A DNA stretch of 64,000 bases from Ciborinia camelliae (taxonomy: Eukaryota; Ascomycota; Leotiomycetes; Helotiales; Sclerotiniaceae). Positions 1-12,454 of this stretch are shown here, piece after piece; positions within the stretch are counted from its first letter, which is position 1, and the number at the start of each line of letters is the position of its first letter. The translations under genes and the position numbers were made by a program. The DNA is taken from the NCBI GenBank assembly GCA_025890175.1, contig JANPYM010000012.1, forward strand, positions 1,900,677 to 1,964,676. The letters are read 5' to 3'. The notes under the pieces were generated by a model. That model was not told the origin of the DNA and did no database searches. It was given only the letters and a program-made list of their open reading frames with translations.

Positions 1-1509
1 TGACCATCGAGGTATATATTTGTGACAGGAAAGTGAAAGTGGTACATACGCATTAAGTTGATCCCCTCTATCAGTCGAAAGCGGTGCTGGAATAGCAGCC
101 GCCCAGCTCACCGCTGGGAACAAAAGAAAGGAGAGACGACGGTATTCCATTATTATATTGCACTTTACGTGCGCACCCAAAAGTTTTGCACGGAAGAAAT
201 TCGCACTTCACACACGAGCCAAAATCAAAAAGCAAGAATTAAGAATCAAAAAAAAACGAACGAAGAATACTACTGTACAGCTTTATTAATGTATAAATGA
301 GAGTGAATACCGAAAATTGGGCGTTGTAAAATGACTGACACTGACAGGGACAAACGATGATGGCGGTGAATTGCTGATCAACCAAACATCAGGTACAAAG
401 GCAGATAACATTCAAAAACAGAAAGTTTATCGAAAGTTTATATTGGTCCCAAGAGAAATTGATAGGTGACAAGAGGTAAGACATCATTAAGGTATATTTA
501 GATCCCAAATCATGATGTACCTTACCTTTCCTACGTAACGGTCAACCTCCCTTCGGATTTTTAGATTGATATGTAGAAAATATGGAAATTGAGGAGGAGT
601 CATAAACGAGGTGATTAGATGGAATTATTCGAGCCCTTTTTATTGTAAATGCAATTGGAATGCATAAGTAGTCGAATTTCATATTGAAATTATGAGAATT
701 TATGAGAATTTATTGGTTCACTAGGCGCAAATGAGATAAGAAATTGTGGCTATGAGGCGAGTGAAGCAAAAGAGATTTGATTGATTGGATTTCATTCGGT
801 TATTCGGTACGGACCTGGTTTGGTGGGGCTAAAACTGTTCCTGAATGGAAGCTTGGTATTACTTGGGAAAAAGGGGTCGGCAGGTACCAGGTATATATAT
901 ATGTATATATGTATATATCTATGTATTATGTAGGTAGTGACAGAATAACTAATTATGCGAATCTTCTGTACGAGAACTCAAACCCTCAGTTCCGCCGTGT
1001 GATGTAATCCTTCCCGAAAAGATCCCTATGTTAATATCTCAAAATAGATACCGATGAATACCTATGACTATGACTAGGTATGAGAAATTCCCGGAAACTC
1101 ATCTCTCTTCCCTTCCTTTCATGTTCAATCGATGTTCAATTTGAGTATCATAAGAATCACGGACCAAGAGGCATTGCGTTGATCGATTGGCCCACTCACT
1201 CATCCATAGTGGAGCAATAAGTCTAAGTGGGAGAGATGGAAATTGGATGACCATATAATTCATACTTCAGGGGTTGATATAAATTGGAAATTCTCCAGAA
1301 GTTCCAGACGAATACTCGTATAGTATCTCAAAGTGCGTCAAAATACGAGTTAAAGCCTTTCTGTTTTTTGGAAAGCATACCGGTATCCTTTCCTTCGCGA
1401 CGTAAAATCTAGGATCAAATTGTGGAGTGGGGAAGCATAAGTATATGTCCCAGAGATTGCCCAACCGATGCATAGGTACATAGAATAATTCGTACAGTAC
1501 AAAAAAACA
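1..1509. other. Gene-free left edge
   Basis: No open frame here shows a recognisable domain or spliced continuation. The DNA is AT-rich and has a short TATATATG microsatellite near 893-920. Because RSM22 ends at 1510 on the minus strand, the last few hundred bases before 1510 probably include its 3' UTR and terminator. Confidence 0.6.
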
Positions 1510-4104
1510 TTATATGTCATCCTCAGTAATAGGCTTCTTCGGTTTAACAAATCGTCCCCCCTTTGTTCTCTTCTCAGGCTTGAATATTCTCTTAGAATCT
1601 CTGCTTTCCTCGATACCTTCCATACCTTCACGGCCCATGATGATATCAAACTTGTTCTTCTTCTTCTTGGCTGCCGATTTGCTGAGGACCTTTCCGGGTT
1701 TGGATCCTTTGCTGTTTACTACACCCTCTCCTCCCCTTCCTAATCTAGGTTGTCTGAGGACTCGTGTTTTGGCACCTAGTGCCCAAAGATCTCCCCATTT
1801 TGATTTTCTAGCATCACGATATGCAGCTTTACTAAAACTCTTAGGAATAGTCCATCGTTCTAGCTTGCCTGATGGTGTACAAACATCCAACGTGACATGC
1901 CCGCGGCGTTTGAGAGGTGGGAGCATCGATCGTGGTAGCGACAATGGATGGAATGGCACATCGCCCTCATCGGGTATCTCTGGGCCATCTGGTAAATTAT
2001 GCTCTTCATATCCAGCAAAAGATTGGTCAGTTGCAGCATCTCCTTGAAGAATATCTTCTTCTTTCCTGCCATCAATGCCTCTCCGCACTGCAATGTAACT
2101 ATATCTAACATCTTCGTGATTGCGAGAAGAAGCACCCAAAATCTTTTGTAGATAAGGTGGACGGATATATCGCTGTTCAAAATGACAGAAATCCTTTCTA
2201 CCAGGGGTAAGGCCTGGAACTGGATACATCGGACATTTTGTATGATTGGTACAAGGTGCAATGATCATACCTTGCTCTTTCTCCACGAACTGCGGTTCGT
2301 TCTCAGAAAGTGACTGAAGTTCTTTTTCGATATTTTCGTCACCGGGGGATGAGATATGTGAGTCGAGCAAAAGAGACCGAGCGCCTGCTATAGCCTCAAA
2401 TCCTCGAGGTAGACCCTTTTCTATCAAGATAAGTACGCCACCTTCTGGGTCGAGCATTGACCAAAGATTCTGTACCATGTGCTTCCGGCGATAATCTTCC
2501 TTCAATGGGAACAAGGTATGTGGAGCAATAATTACGTCGTAGATTTTCCTAGGTTGAGCAGGTCCGCCGTCAAGTTGGGCTTGCCCATTGGATGAATGGA
2601 CATAATCAGGAAGTCTGGGAAGAAACGTAGTATTTTCGAGAAATCGGGAAACTCGGTGCCTCAATGCATCTGCTCCGGTAAGAACTGTGTATTTCCCAGA
2701 TGGTGGTTCGTCTCCCTCGACAATACCATCATCCTTCAACACGTCCCATTCTGCTCGCACAATCTCTCTCCATGCCACGATACCAGCCCCACCAGCTCCG
2801 GCGTCAAGGATTCGTGGACCTTGGCCACCCTCCCTGAATAACATTTCGCGAATCCATTCAGATCCCAATCGTTTACGTACTTCGACCAATGTACTCATAA
2901 CAGAAGTATAAGTACCTGACATCACCCCAGCCAAATATGCATCTGCTTCAATTTCGCTCATCCTGTGTTGTGAAGCATCAAGTCCAATATGTTTTTGTGG
3001 CAAAAGCTTCAGCTTTCCTACATTCGGGGTAGAAGAGGAATATGGTAACCACTTTCCACCAAATGCTTTGTGCGCAGCCTCTGTGACGTGTTTGATGCTT
3101 GTTCTTTCTAGAAGTTCAGTAATCGGTGTAACAAATTGTTCCTTCGGGAGCGATATGGTACTTGGAGATGTGCCAAATCGTGAGGTCCTAGTGTGTGGAT
3201 GTGTACGAATTTCATCAGAGTTGGTATATGCATCATAATCGTCTTCCTCGATTTCTTCGTCCTCAAATAATTCTTCTTCGGATTCACCCGACGACTCTTC
3301 CTCCTCATAATCCTCGTCGAAAACAGTATCTTCTTGCTCTGCTGCTCGTGCCATTGCCTCGTCCATGTCGCGTTGAAGTCTTGCAATAGCATCTGCTTCC
3401 CTTTGATTTTGGGCTTGGAATGTGATGGAGGGAGCATCTGCTTCAGCATGTGTCTCTGTGCCCATTGATAATTCCTCGACCTTCAATTCTGTATCAGGTT
3501 CGCCTTCTTCTTCAAATCCTAGCCCTTCACCCTCGCTAGCGGAAGCAAATCCGTCACTAGCATCTTCTACGACTTTGAAACCAAGCTCTGGATCGAATTC
3601 AATCTCTTCGAACTCCCCATCAGCATTCTCCCTCAGAAGAACATTTCTAGATGGCCCATCTTCTCCGATATCCTCTTCCTCAACCTGCAGATATTCTAAA
3701 TCATCTGGCCTGGTCTCTCGTAGTGGTGGGCCATACAGGCGCTCATATAATTGATACTCCTGAGCAGATAAATAATCCTTTGGTAGAGTTTCTCCAAAGG
3801 TTTGCCTAGCCTGTCTCACCACCGATTCGGTTTCTGCCGCTGCTGCCGCTGCTGCTACTGCTGCCAATTCATCAGACTCTGCGGTAGATGTATTCGTTTG
3901 AGAATCGTCTGATCGAGTAAGGGTTGTGGAGAATAATCGTAGGTTGTTAGGACGAGGCTGAATTGATCGATAGCGAAGGTCGCGGTATCTTGAATGTGAA
4001 GAAGCAGCTGAAGCGGTGGGTTTTGTAAATCCGTACTCGAAGAGGGAAAGGAGTTGAGATCTACAAGACTGGCATGCTCTGGGAACCTTCCGTGCGGTAA
4101 GCAT
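1510..4104 (-). CDS. RSM22: Mitochondrial ribosome assembly factor Rsm22 (METTL17-like)
   Basis: This is an intact single-exon frame of 864 residues. The N-terminus is rich in Arg and Ser with almost no acidic residues for about 60 positions, which fits a mitochondrial presequence. Residues about 130-300 are strongly acidic and look disordered. A Rossmann-type methyltransferase core follows, with the glycine-rich SAM-motif ILDAGAGGAGIVAW near residues 432-445. Cysteines near 618, 624 and 640 (in CTNHTKC and DFCHF) plus one near 742 (LDVCTPSG) match the four-Cys iron-sulfur site known for METTL17. The C-terminus is basic and Lys-rich. Members of this family associate with the mitochondrial small ribosomal subunit and support its assembly; whether they methylate RNA is not settled. 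The start is the only ATG giving a targeting-type leader. The neighbours show no functional link. Confidence 0.9.
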   Translation of the reverse strand: MLTARKVPRACQSCRSQLLSLFEYGFTKPTASAASSHSRYRDLRYRSIQPRPNNLRLFSTTLTRSDDSQTNTSTAESDELAAVAAAAAAAETESVVRQARQTFGETLPKDYLSAQEYQLYERLYGPPLRETRPDDLEYLQVEEEDIGEDGPSRNVLLRENADGEFEEIEFDPELGFKVVEDASDGFASASEGEGLGFEEEGEPDTELKVEELSMGTETHAEADAPSITFQAQNQREADAIARLQRDMDEAMARAAEQEDTVFDEDYEEEESSGESEEELFEDEEIEEDDYDAYTNSDEIRTHPHTRTSRFGTSPSTISLPKEQFVTPITELLERTSIKHVTEAAHKAFGGKWLPYSSSTPNVGKLKLLPQKHIGLDASQHRMSEIEADAYLAGVMSGTYTSVMSTLVEVRKRLGSEWIREMLFREGGQGPRILDAGAGGAGIVAWREIVRAEWDVLKDDGIVEGDEPPSGKYTVLTGADALRHRVSRFLENTTFLPRLPDYVHSSNGQAQLDGGPAQPRKIYDVIIAPHTLFPLKEDYRRKHMVQNLWSMLDPEGGVLILIEKGLPRGFEAIAGARSLLLDSHISSPGDENIEKELQSLSENEPQFVEKEQGMIIAPCTNHTKCPMYPVPGLTPGRKDFCHFEQRYIRPPYLQKILGASSRNHEDVRYSYIAVRRGIDGRKEEDILQGDAATDQSFAGYEEHNLPDGPEIPDEGDVPFHPLSLPRSMLPPLKRRGHVTLDVCTPSGKLERWTIPKSFSKAAYRDARKSKWGDLWALGAKTRVLRQPRLGRGGEGVVNSKGSKPGKVLSKSAAKKKKNKFDIIMGREGMEGIEESRDSKRIFKPEKRTKGGRFVKPKKPITEDDI

Positions 4105-4482
4105 GATTAATTACGTGGTGCTCGAAAAGTAGATTGGCCGGTGCACTCTTCGAAAATGTTGTTGCCGCCCCCCCTGGTATAAATTTACCTCAACTTTTAT
4201 GTGATATTGTGTGCACTTAAAATTACTGCATCCACACCACCGCTTATGACAGGGAAGATTTAGAGCCAATTGATTACAAAGCATTTGATATGCCAACACC
4301 ACTGGGTTCGTATTAATACCTTTCTTGTCTTGGGAAGTTTCTATCAAAACATACCGATACTCTAAGAAGTACTCGGAAGATGTCAATACATACAAGCGTA
4401 TATTACCGACATCAAATTGTTTCTGTAAATAACACCAGAGTTTTGACCGAATCTATTAACTGCTGCTTCTTCCAATCCTCTA
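4105..4482. other. Intergenic between RSM22 and GT25 gene
   Basis: This spacer contains the promoter of RSM22 (transcribed leftward from 4104) and the 3' end of the GT25 gene. I see no coding or RNA gene in it. Confidence 0.6.
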
Positions 4483-5688
4483 TCATGTCAAATCTGTTCT
4501 ATCAATCCAATCAATCCTCGACGTATTTAAAGCCTTTTCATACAAACTTGCCCGCACACTCTTCGCAATACAAGGCCCGGAACCTGCTGGACGAGGTTCG
4601 CCGTTAGGATCCTGGATATCCGAATCTTTCGCAGGATTCCCCGTCTTCCACTGTTGCATAAGAGGTGGTACAACGATCAAACCATTGAGCTCCTTTCTAT
4701 GTAGAGCTTCCAGAAGATCTATGTCAACAGGACCAGTTTGCTGATTCAAGCCTAGCTGGTACAGAATGCGCCTCGCACCTTCCAATGTTACCATGTAACC
4801 TGTGGTTGCATAGGGTGCTGTGAAAGAAGGTGTTCATATTAGTGTGTGTAGTATTAATCCGGAAAAAGTTGTCTGGACTTACTATATGCTCGGTGGATAA
4901 CCCTTTGGTTATCTTGAGCCTGGTAAGCTTCTAGATCTTGCGCTACCCAAACGATTTCCATCGTATCATACCCCGAGCCAGCTAGAGTTCCAACAGTGTC
5001 GTCATGATAGCGAATCGCAGGTCCCAGATTCTCCCCATCAGCATAGTGCAGAGCTGCGCCTGTATAGAGTATATCCCATTCCAAGCCTAGACGGTTGACC
5101 CAAATATTAGCTATCGTCAGGTTGACACGCATCATTCTTACCATAAGGCCTTGTCTTGCTAGCACCAGGCATATTTTTGCCGAATTCTTCCAGTTGGTCC
5201 TTTATTCTGATGTCCCAATCAACATCAGCTTCTAATATCAGAGCCGTTTCTAGTCTATGATCCACGACATAGCGCATCATATCCATGTGCACCCGCCAAC
5301 ATCCAATTTCCCCTTTCTTTAAGTTAGCTCCTCCTGGCGGTCTCGTCTTCTCTAAAACGGATGATACACCATCAATTATAGTGAGGTCAATATCCGAATA
5401 AGATGAGAGGAGAGATGCAATGTCTTTCTGATCGCTTCGACTTTCCGTTCCCCCAAGTTAGTATTTGTCTAAGATATTCAAATGATATTATTTTCCAACT
5501 TACTCGGGCAATATTGCCATTAAAATCGCACCAAATCCCATTGTTCTATTTTGGGCTGCCGATATCGTGGACTTCTCCCTCAGACTAGTAGGGGCGAATG
5601 GAATATCCTGGAAATTTCGAGCGGCAAAGATCCAAATTAAACATAATATCCCAACAGCGAACAGCCATCGAGCTGGGGGGTATCTCAT
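4483..5688 (-). CDS. Glycosyltransferase family 25 (LPS-type), type II membrane protein
   Basis: Four exons give a 340-residue protein: 5688-5504, 5440-5142, 5086-4883 and 4817-4483. All joins keep frame with GTAAGT/GTAAGA donors and AG acceptors. Residues about 6-27 (WLFAVGILCLIWIFA) form a single hydrophobic anchor, so the enzyme is probably a Golgi type II protein. The core shows GT25 hallmarks: an early PDRSDQKDIASLL block, GCWRVHMDMMRYVV, and the acidic nucleotide-sugar/metal motif LILEADVDWD. The segment PYGLEWDILYTG spans the second junction, which supports that splice. The family transfers galactose or related sugars to glycan or lipid acceptors; the substrate here cannot be read from sequence. 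The start was chosen at MRYPPARW because the longer upstream frame only adds residues before the anchor. TATA-like repeats lie near 5793-5804. Confidence 0.88.
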
Positions 5689-8605
5689 TGTGAAAATATT
5701 GAAGGATTTCACCTCGTGCGAGAACGAACTTTTGAGCGGAGTACAGAGAAAATACATTTACTTTCAAATACTCATCAGAACGGCCGCAGCATTATATATA
5801 TATCCGTGACTTCATCTAATGTTGTAAATATACTCAAACATAAATCCACGGTTGCATACACATTAGGATGAAATTTTTTGACTGATGAACTTGACGAACG
5901 CGGAAATCATGAGTTACTGCTCGAGATAAAGGCTTGCCCAAATGAGTGCTTGCAGGGTATAATTCATGGGATGTGGGAGGCTTTTCAAATCACATTCCAG
6001 TTAAAAGGCTAATTGACACGTGCGATATACATACGGCATTATACTTTTTAAAAAAATAACTATTACAAATGTTTGTTTAGTTAGCTGTTGAGGTTTTGGG
6101 ATAAAAATGTCTCAATATTGACGTAGGCTGAATTGAGGAATGTAAATAATTTGATTGTTTTCAATAAGCGCATCAAACTGTCCGTGGGCCAGTACAATAC
6201 TTACAATAAGACAATAAGCCATAACAAATCGATGCCCTTACAAATGCATGTTTTATTATAGTAGCTATTAAGATTTTAGGGTAAAAATATCTCGAGGTTG
6301 ATGTAGGCTGGATTCAAGAATGTATTGTTTTCAACGAGCGCATCAAGGGGTACAATACAATACAATAAGCCACAATGGAACAAATTGATGCCCTGAAATT
6401 ATCCTGAGGTTGCTTCATCTCAAAATGCAGGTGATCTTTGAATTGCAAATTATCATAAGAAAAGTTGATATAGGGATTACATTAAATTGAATCTATATTC
6501 TTTGAATACCTATCAAAAAACTGAAATGATTTGAAAAACATAAATCTGGTTTAATATAAAAACGGATTCTCAATGCTCTTCAACTTTAACCCATACCTCA
6601 ACTCTCCATATAAGTCTTCATTATAATTTGCTTGTTAGAGTCGCTTCACTTTATGATATAAGTGAAGATTTTACTAATAAGAATGCCTTGAAATATGAAC
6701 TTAACGATCACCTCTTACATCACCCCATACTAATGGTCAACATAAAGGAAATAATGTTGCCATGACATGTATATATACCTGGCTTCACCAGTAAGAGCTG
6801 CAACGATAGAGAACTAATATTCTTGGTTCCTAGGATCATGAGCAGTATAATAGATCGTATTTGTTGGCTGGAAGTAATCATAGTACGTAACGTACTCGAC
6901 AAATGAAAGGAGTTTCGCAAGTATGAAAATCCTCGGATAATAATATATTAAATGTCTATTTCGAATACGGATATTTAAGAACATTTATCTGATGATTTAG
7001 GGATAATGTTATAGATATGCAACCAAAGAAAGTTTGAGGCAAGTAAGCGAGAAATGAAAGGGGGATGAAGGGGTAAGTGACGCGGTGCAGTGTTGAATAG
7101 GCTACTGTTGTAATTTGAGAGTGAGAATGATGGTACGGTTAACTTTTTGCGCTATTTTATAGATGTTGGACTTTTGAACGTGGCAGCTAGAGTTTCAATC
7201 ATTCATCAAACGCGGGATTTATTCTCGTTATTTTTTTATTCATCCAGAAACGAAAAGACTTGTTCATTGCCGCTATCCACCTTGAAATTTCCCCGTAACA
7301 AACAACTCTCATCCGTTTTTGTTGTATATCAATGTCAAGCACCTTTTCGTCCACCAGTAATGCCCAGCAAAATTTGGGCCCTTTGATACTCAATTCTCAA
7401 TCACCAAACCTCTCGTTATCTTCGGCAGTTATCGTGAGAAAAGGGATTGGAAAGAGAAAGAAAGGGAAAGGGGGAAAGCAAAGCAATGAAATTACAAGTA
7501 AGCGAGTGTCCAGTCAAGCACGTCAACAATGAGCGAATATTCTACCAAATCAATCGCCGTGTCACCTTTCGTGCACACTGCCCAGGATCCCTGCCCTTAA
7601 CCCAATGCACACTGGAAGATCATGTTGCGAGGTTTTTACCGGGTACATATATATTATTTCGTATTGTCGCGTAAATATGCGCAATGAAAGGATTGTGTTT
7701 TGTCCATGGTTGACGTGAACTGCACTTACAGTTATTACAGTCGACAACAATATTGGATTCTTGAAGAACTTTCAGACTTGTGTGTTTTTAAGCTTTGAAA
7801 CGTTGGAAATACTATAGCAACTTTATCATTCTGCAATGTTTTTAATAGTCCCCGAGTAGCAGTCAGAAGACTGATTCTGATACGTTGCATAGAGGCTCCT
7901 TTAGGTGCGGTGCTCAATGATAGGATGCAAAATCATTGCAATTGGACTTTCCTGGCCTTAACTTTTAGATAGAATGTACGAGGAACTTTCCGGAGTAATT
8001 CTTCAGTATAGGACTAAAAAGTGCGAAATGAGGAATACAATTTGGATTGATCCAGCCTCCCCAGAGTATTTGTCAGCATGCCCCCCACTTAGTGACAATC
8101 ACTAGAAGCCCCCGAAACCTCAAGCTGTGTTCGCAAGTTCCAAACAAAACAATGATTACCTACCTACCTACCTAATCTCATACCAGAACCAAGCAGAAGT
8201 CGGAAAGTTGGCTCCATGGAGTTTAGAAAACATTATCCTACTGAAGCTGGGGCATTACGTAAGTCGCGAAGCCATTCTGCTGTTATCGAATGTAAGACTA
8301 GCCCTCATCCTATTGGGTACGTATACATGGGTATATACATAAGGTATGTATATTACATGTGTGTTGATAAAGCAATGGAGTGCAGAAGCATGATGTGAAG
8401 TCTCGTCAGTAGCGATATCTATTGTGGTACAAATTGCTACTATTTCATTGGTGAGTGAATGGAAGCATATCTACCATTGAGTCATAGAACTATCCATGAA
8501 CGTTAGTCGATTGATATTGGTCGCACCACTCTCACCTTTTATGCCCAAAGCCTCGCAGACACTTCATCAATTAATTGAAAAGTGTTCTTTCGGTTCCTGC
8601 TAGTC
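5689..8605. other. AT-rich gene-free region
   Basis: Nearly 3 kb with no convincing coding frame on either strand. It holds a degenerate tandem duplication at 6065-6395 (listed separately) and a TACC microsatellite at about 8158-8173. The outer parts should carry the promoters of the GT25 gene (leftward) and the P450 gene (rightward). Confidence 0.55.
6065..6395. repeat. Degenerate tandem duplication, unit about 155-175 bp
   Basis: Two diverged copies lie head to tail, about 6065-6240 and 6241-6395. Both begin with ACAAATG and share blocks such as GATGTAGGCTG/GACGTAGGCTG, TGTTTTCAA(T/C)(A/G)AGCGCATCAA, CAATAAGCCA and AAAT(C/T)GATGCCCT in the same order. The copies differ mainly by substitutions and small indels. 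No coding frame is present. Confidence 0.7.
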
Positions 8606-10119
8606 ATGGGCCTCCTCGAAAAACTTCTGGGTCAATTGACCACAGATCCATTCGTGGGTTTGTTAACCACCTCGATCTTATTCATCCTCCTTCGCTGTAT
8701 CTATCGGTGCACCTTACACCCTCTCGCACATATTCCAGGACCTCTACTGCCCAAAGTCACCTCTCTCTGGTTACATTACCATGCATATATTGGAGATGAA
8801 GCAACTGCCATCCACAAACTTCACAAACGATATGGACAATTGATTCGCGTATCTCCTTCCGAAGTTGATATCGCAGATGCAGATGCCATAATTCCAATAT
8901 ACATATCGAAAGGTGGATTTCCGAAAGCTCCATGTTATGCAAATTTCGACGTTGATGGGCATAAAACGTTATTCTCGACCACAGATAGCGAGTTCAGAGC
9001 TCCTAGAGCGAAGGCTGTTGTGCCATTATTTTCGACCAAGAGTATACGAGAAAATGAGACTGCCTTATATGGCTGTGTGGAAAATATGTTGAGGAGAATG
9101 AAGGAAGAAGCTGAGGGGTCCAAACCTGTGAATTCTCTGAATCTTGCTCGGAGTTTGGCTCTGGATGCTATTTCTACACATCTATTTCTGGAAAATTACA
9201 ATGGAACTTCGGAAAAGGGAGAACGACTTTCGGCCTCGGCGTTTGTGGATGCTTTTGTGGCCGTGGGAAGATTCTTTTATTTGCCGAATATAGTCTTTAT
9301 TTGGTTGTCGTGGTTGATGGAAAAGTTTGTCCTTGATTCACACACTGAAAATTCCATAGACTTGGTTGATAAGTTCGTCGATAACCTCGTGGAATCTACT
9401 GCCAAGGAAAGTCAGAGTTATCCTGGTCGGCTACTAAATATGGGCTTTAGCAAGTCTGAAGTCAAGTCTTCGTGCAAAGACCTTATGTTTGCAGGCACAG
9501 ATTCTACTGGTATGAATCTAGCAACAATATTTCGATATTTAGTGCTATGTCCGGATAAGTAAGTTAACCTTGCATTGTTGACCTTGGTCGGGCAAATCAT
9601 TTACAAAACGGCAGGTATGAAATCCTTCGTACTGAAATCATGGACAATGTAAACTCTCCAAACAAGCAAGAAATACAAGGTCTACCATATCTATCCGCGG
9701 TAGTTAAAGAAGGCCTCCGCATTAGCATGGCAAACCCAACCCGTCTACCTCACGTTGTCCCTGACGGTGGATGGACATTTAAATCCACTTACTTCCCAGC
9801 TGGCTCCATCGTGGGATGTTCGGCTTACGAGCTTCATTTTAACTCGGATGTGTTTCCAAACCCATATGATTTCCAGCCTGAAAGATGGCTTGAAGGTAAT
9901 ATCACGCCTGAAGCAAACAAATATTGGTTTGCTTTTGGTGCAGGTAGTAGAGCGTGTATTGCGAGAAATCTTGCCACGGTGGAACTTTATATGGCGGTTG
10001 AAAAGGTGGTGGAAAGTGATGTCTTGAGGGGAGCAAGGGTTTGCCAGGAGAAAGTCGAGATATACGAATGGTTTAATTCAAGTGTGAAGGGAGAGAAAAT
10101 CGAATTGATCTGGAGCTGA
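8606..10119 (+). CDS. Cytochrome P450 monooxygenase
   Basis: Two exons (8606-9558 and 9615-10119) with a 56-nt intron encode 485 residues. An N-terminal hydrophobic segment (LLTTSILFILLRCIY, about residues 17-31) followed by HPLAHIPGP is the usual microsomal anchor and proline hinge. The oxygen-binding I-helix motif AGTDST is at about 296-301, the K-helix ExxR pair at E350/R353, the meander PERW at about 406-409, and the haem loop FGAGSRACIARN has its ligand at Cys432. All catalytic landmarks are therefore present and the gene looks intact. The layout resembles fungal catabolic or secondary-metabolism P450s, but the substrate cannot be inferred. No reductase or backbone synthase lies next to it. 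The start is the ATG at 8606; an upstream in-frame GTG exists but is unlikely. Confidence 0.93.
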
Positions 10120-10592
10120 GAAGTTGACATGGCTTTCATTTGTCCACAGGTCATCTAAATATCCCAATGTTTTCAAGTCGCGCATATGCTTGCAGTTTTT
10201 GCTATTAGTTGATTCTCAGAACTGAACCTAAATATCCGAACCATCCCCTTCAACACTCGAGTCCAATGTCTTCGATTGGCTTCACCCAAAGTTCCACCAG
10301 CACCGACGAGCTATGCGTCTTTTCTCAAATATGAACGGAATCTCACTTGCTATGCATGTATCGGTAGATGAACAACTTGAACGCAGAAGTAAAGTTTGAG
10401 ATAATATCGTGTAGATATACGAGGTTTTGAGGATATTTAGCTGAACAGTTGTAGCTGTGAATTTGCGGTTGCGTGCTAGAGCTATTAGTAGCACTTAGAA
10501 CAATTGGAGGAGCCTTTCTTTCACTTCATAGGAATAAAGCACTTAGTTTGTAATGAAAATGGGTATTGTTCCTTTTTTTATTCCTTAACAAA
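10120..10592. other. Convergent intergenic P450/ENP1
   Basis: This is the 3' intergenic space between two convergent genes and should hold both terminators. I see no coding or RNA feature. Confidence 0.6.
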
Positions 10593-12110
10593 TTAATCTA
10601 TCATCATAGTATCATCACCATCCACGGTTGGTCCCTCAGCTTCAACAACTACACCGCGACCGCGTCCTGCAAGCAATTCTCTTCTAACCTCTGGACCAAT
10701 TTGTGAATGACCCTTTGCATTAATCAAATCTAATAGCGACTCTCTCTGATCTTCTGTAATATCGTTTCTATATCTTTGCGCGAATGAAAGAAGACATTGA
10801 TGCCAGATGACTGGTAATTTCGTATCTTTCGAACTGGTCAAACCTTCCATTCCAGATCCAACATCTTCAGGTCGAACACTAGCTGGGTCGACACTTCGAA
10901 ATCTTAAGAAGTGGAAAACCAACGCATCGATAACTTGGTATGGAAGGGCGTATTTCTTGTCAAGTAAAGCCTTGATGAAAATGTTTGTGGCTCCACCACC
11001 TTCGGTTCCGGCTGATGATTCTTGAGCCGCAATGTCGCAAAGCCCTTTGATCGCTGCGGCGGAATGTAGAACAGGGATCGAAACTCGCACAAGAACACCC
11101 GATATGATTCTTGCTTCTCGTAGTGTGCATGTACCACTACCGATCAATGGGAAGAGGAACCCCTTGAAAAATGCCGCTGGCTTGTAAAGCGCCTTCTTCA
11201 GAGCCTTGAATAGATGGACGTTCAGGTGGTTGGTTTCGTGAATATCTTCCCTAACCTTTTCGAGGAGGACCATTTCCACGAATCTTTGCGCAATAATCGG
11301 TGTTCGTGAAACGAATATTCTGGTTGCTTCGTAGCAAGCATTTGGTGTCCATTTGTCTGGTCTGGTAATTTCGAGGATTTGTTCCCAATTTGGCACTGTA
11401 GGTAGAATCTTGAATGGTTTCGGCAATTTTCCTGATTTATATCGGGACAATATCAAACCAATTCTGTATTCGTCAGTAGTTTTTGAGTAGATAGATGAGG
11501 GCAATTCTCACTTTGTGTAGACTTCCAAAACCTTAGGATGAACAAAAAATCCGTCGTCTTGGGGTCCAGCCGGTCCGGCCCCAGGTTGTCCAGATTGTTT
11601 GGCCTCAAATTGAGCAATTCTCTCCAAAATCAATGCAGTCAAATCTGTGCCTTGTTCCTCCTGATCTCCTTCATCTGCACCTCCCCAACTTTCCTTTAGC
11701 ATCTGTGACGGATCATCCTCAGCCGGAAAGAATTTTCCGAACGTATCGCGGTCCTCGGGTGCCAATTCGACTAACTCTGGAACCTCATCATCATCTCCCC
11801 ATTCTTCTCCATCTTCTTCTCCAAATTCTGGCTCATCGTCCTCATCCTCAAATCTTGAATCAAAGTTGAAAGCTGCGTTTGGTTTTGCTGCTCTGTTTTC
11901 GGCTTCATCCTCATCGGCGAGCTCTTGCCCTATCTTTAAAATCCTCCGCGATGATTTTGAATCCACAAATTTTTCTCCCTCGTCCTCATTTTTAGATTTT
12001 CTCTTTCCGGATTTGGTTTTAAGTGGTCCACTTGCTGTTAAGTCATCTTCGAGGGGATTGTGCCTTCTCCCTGACCTTGCGAGTTCTTTGGGATTCATTG
12101 CTTTGGGCAT
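10593..12110 (-). CDS. ENP1: Bystin / Enp1, 40S ribosome biogenesis factor
   Basis: Two exons (12110-11512 and 11463-10593) separated by a 48-nt intron give 489 residues. The join produces EVYTKIGLILSRYKSGKLPK, which is the expected continuous bystin sequence. The first ~120 residues are charged and low-complexity, with basic then Glu/Asp-rich runs. From about residue 195 to the end the conserved bystin domain is seen, including LPKPFKILPTVPNWEQILE and TPNACYEATRIFVS. Enp1 is a nucleolar pre-40S component needed for 18S rRNA maturation and export. Its length matches fungal homologues (about 480-490). It is divergently arranged with the FAD oxidase gene across about 340 bp. Confidence 0.95.
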
Positions 12111-12454
12111 TGTATTATGGGTGGTGAAGTTCTGTATAATTTCGTCACGAAATTTTGAGAATAAAATTCAAAAGTTCGAAAATATTATCGGCGGTTGCCG
12201 GCGCTAAGATAAGGATTTCCCCCGCCAAACCTCCAGCTGGAAGCTCTGATACTTGGTGCCTCAGTTCTACCTTATCATTTATTAGTCAGCATCAGCCCAT
12301 TCTGCTGAGGGGGGTAAATCAATACCAAATTTACCATCGTAAACCATTTAAGAACCCTCTCGCGCTCCCCTTGATGGTGATATAGTACTTGAGTTGGCGA
12401 TGATTGTTGCTATTCAATACTGCCGTCGATAACTTATATCCTTACATCGCGACG
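12111..12454. promoter_or_regulatory. Shared divergent promoter ENP1 / FAD oxidase
   Basis: A 344-bp gap separates two divergently transcribed genes, so it must hold both promoters. I could not pick out a dependable TATA or known operator. Confidence 0.5.

Noticed and set aside
777..1007. 76-residue frame at the left edge
   Set aside because: It crosses a TATATATG microsatellite and has no spliced continuation or recognisable motif.
1514..2047. 177-residue plus-strand frame
   Set aside because: It lies entirely antisense to the conserved RSM22 coding sequence and has no domain.
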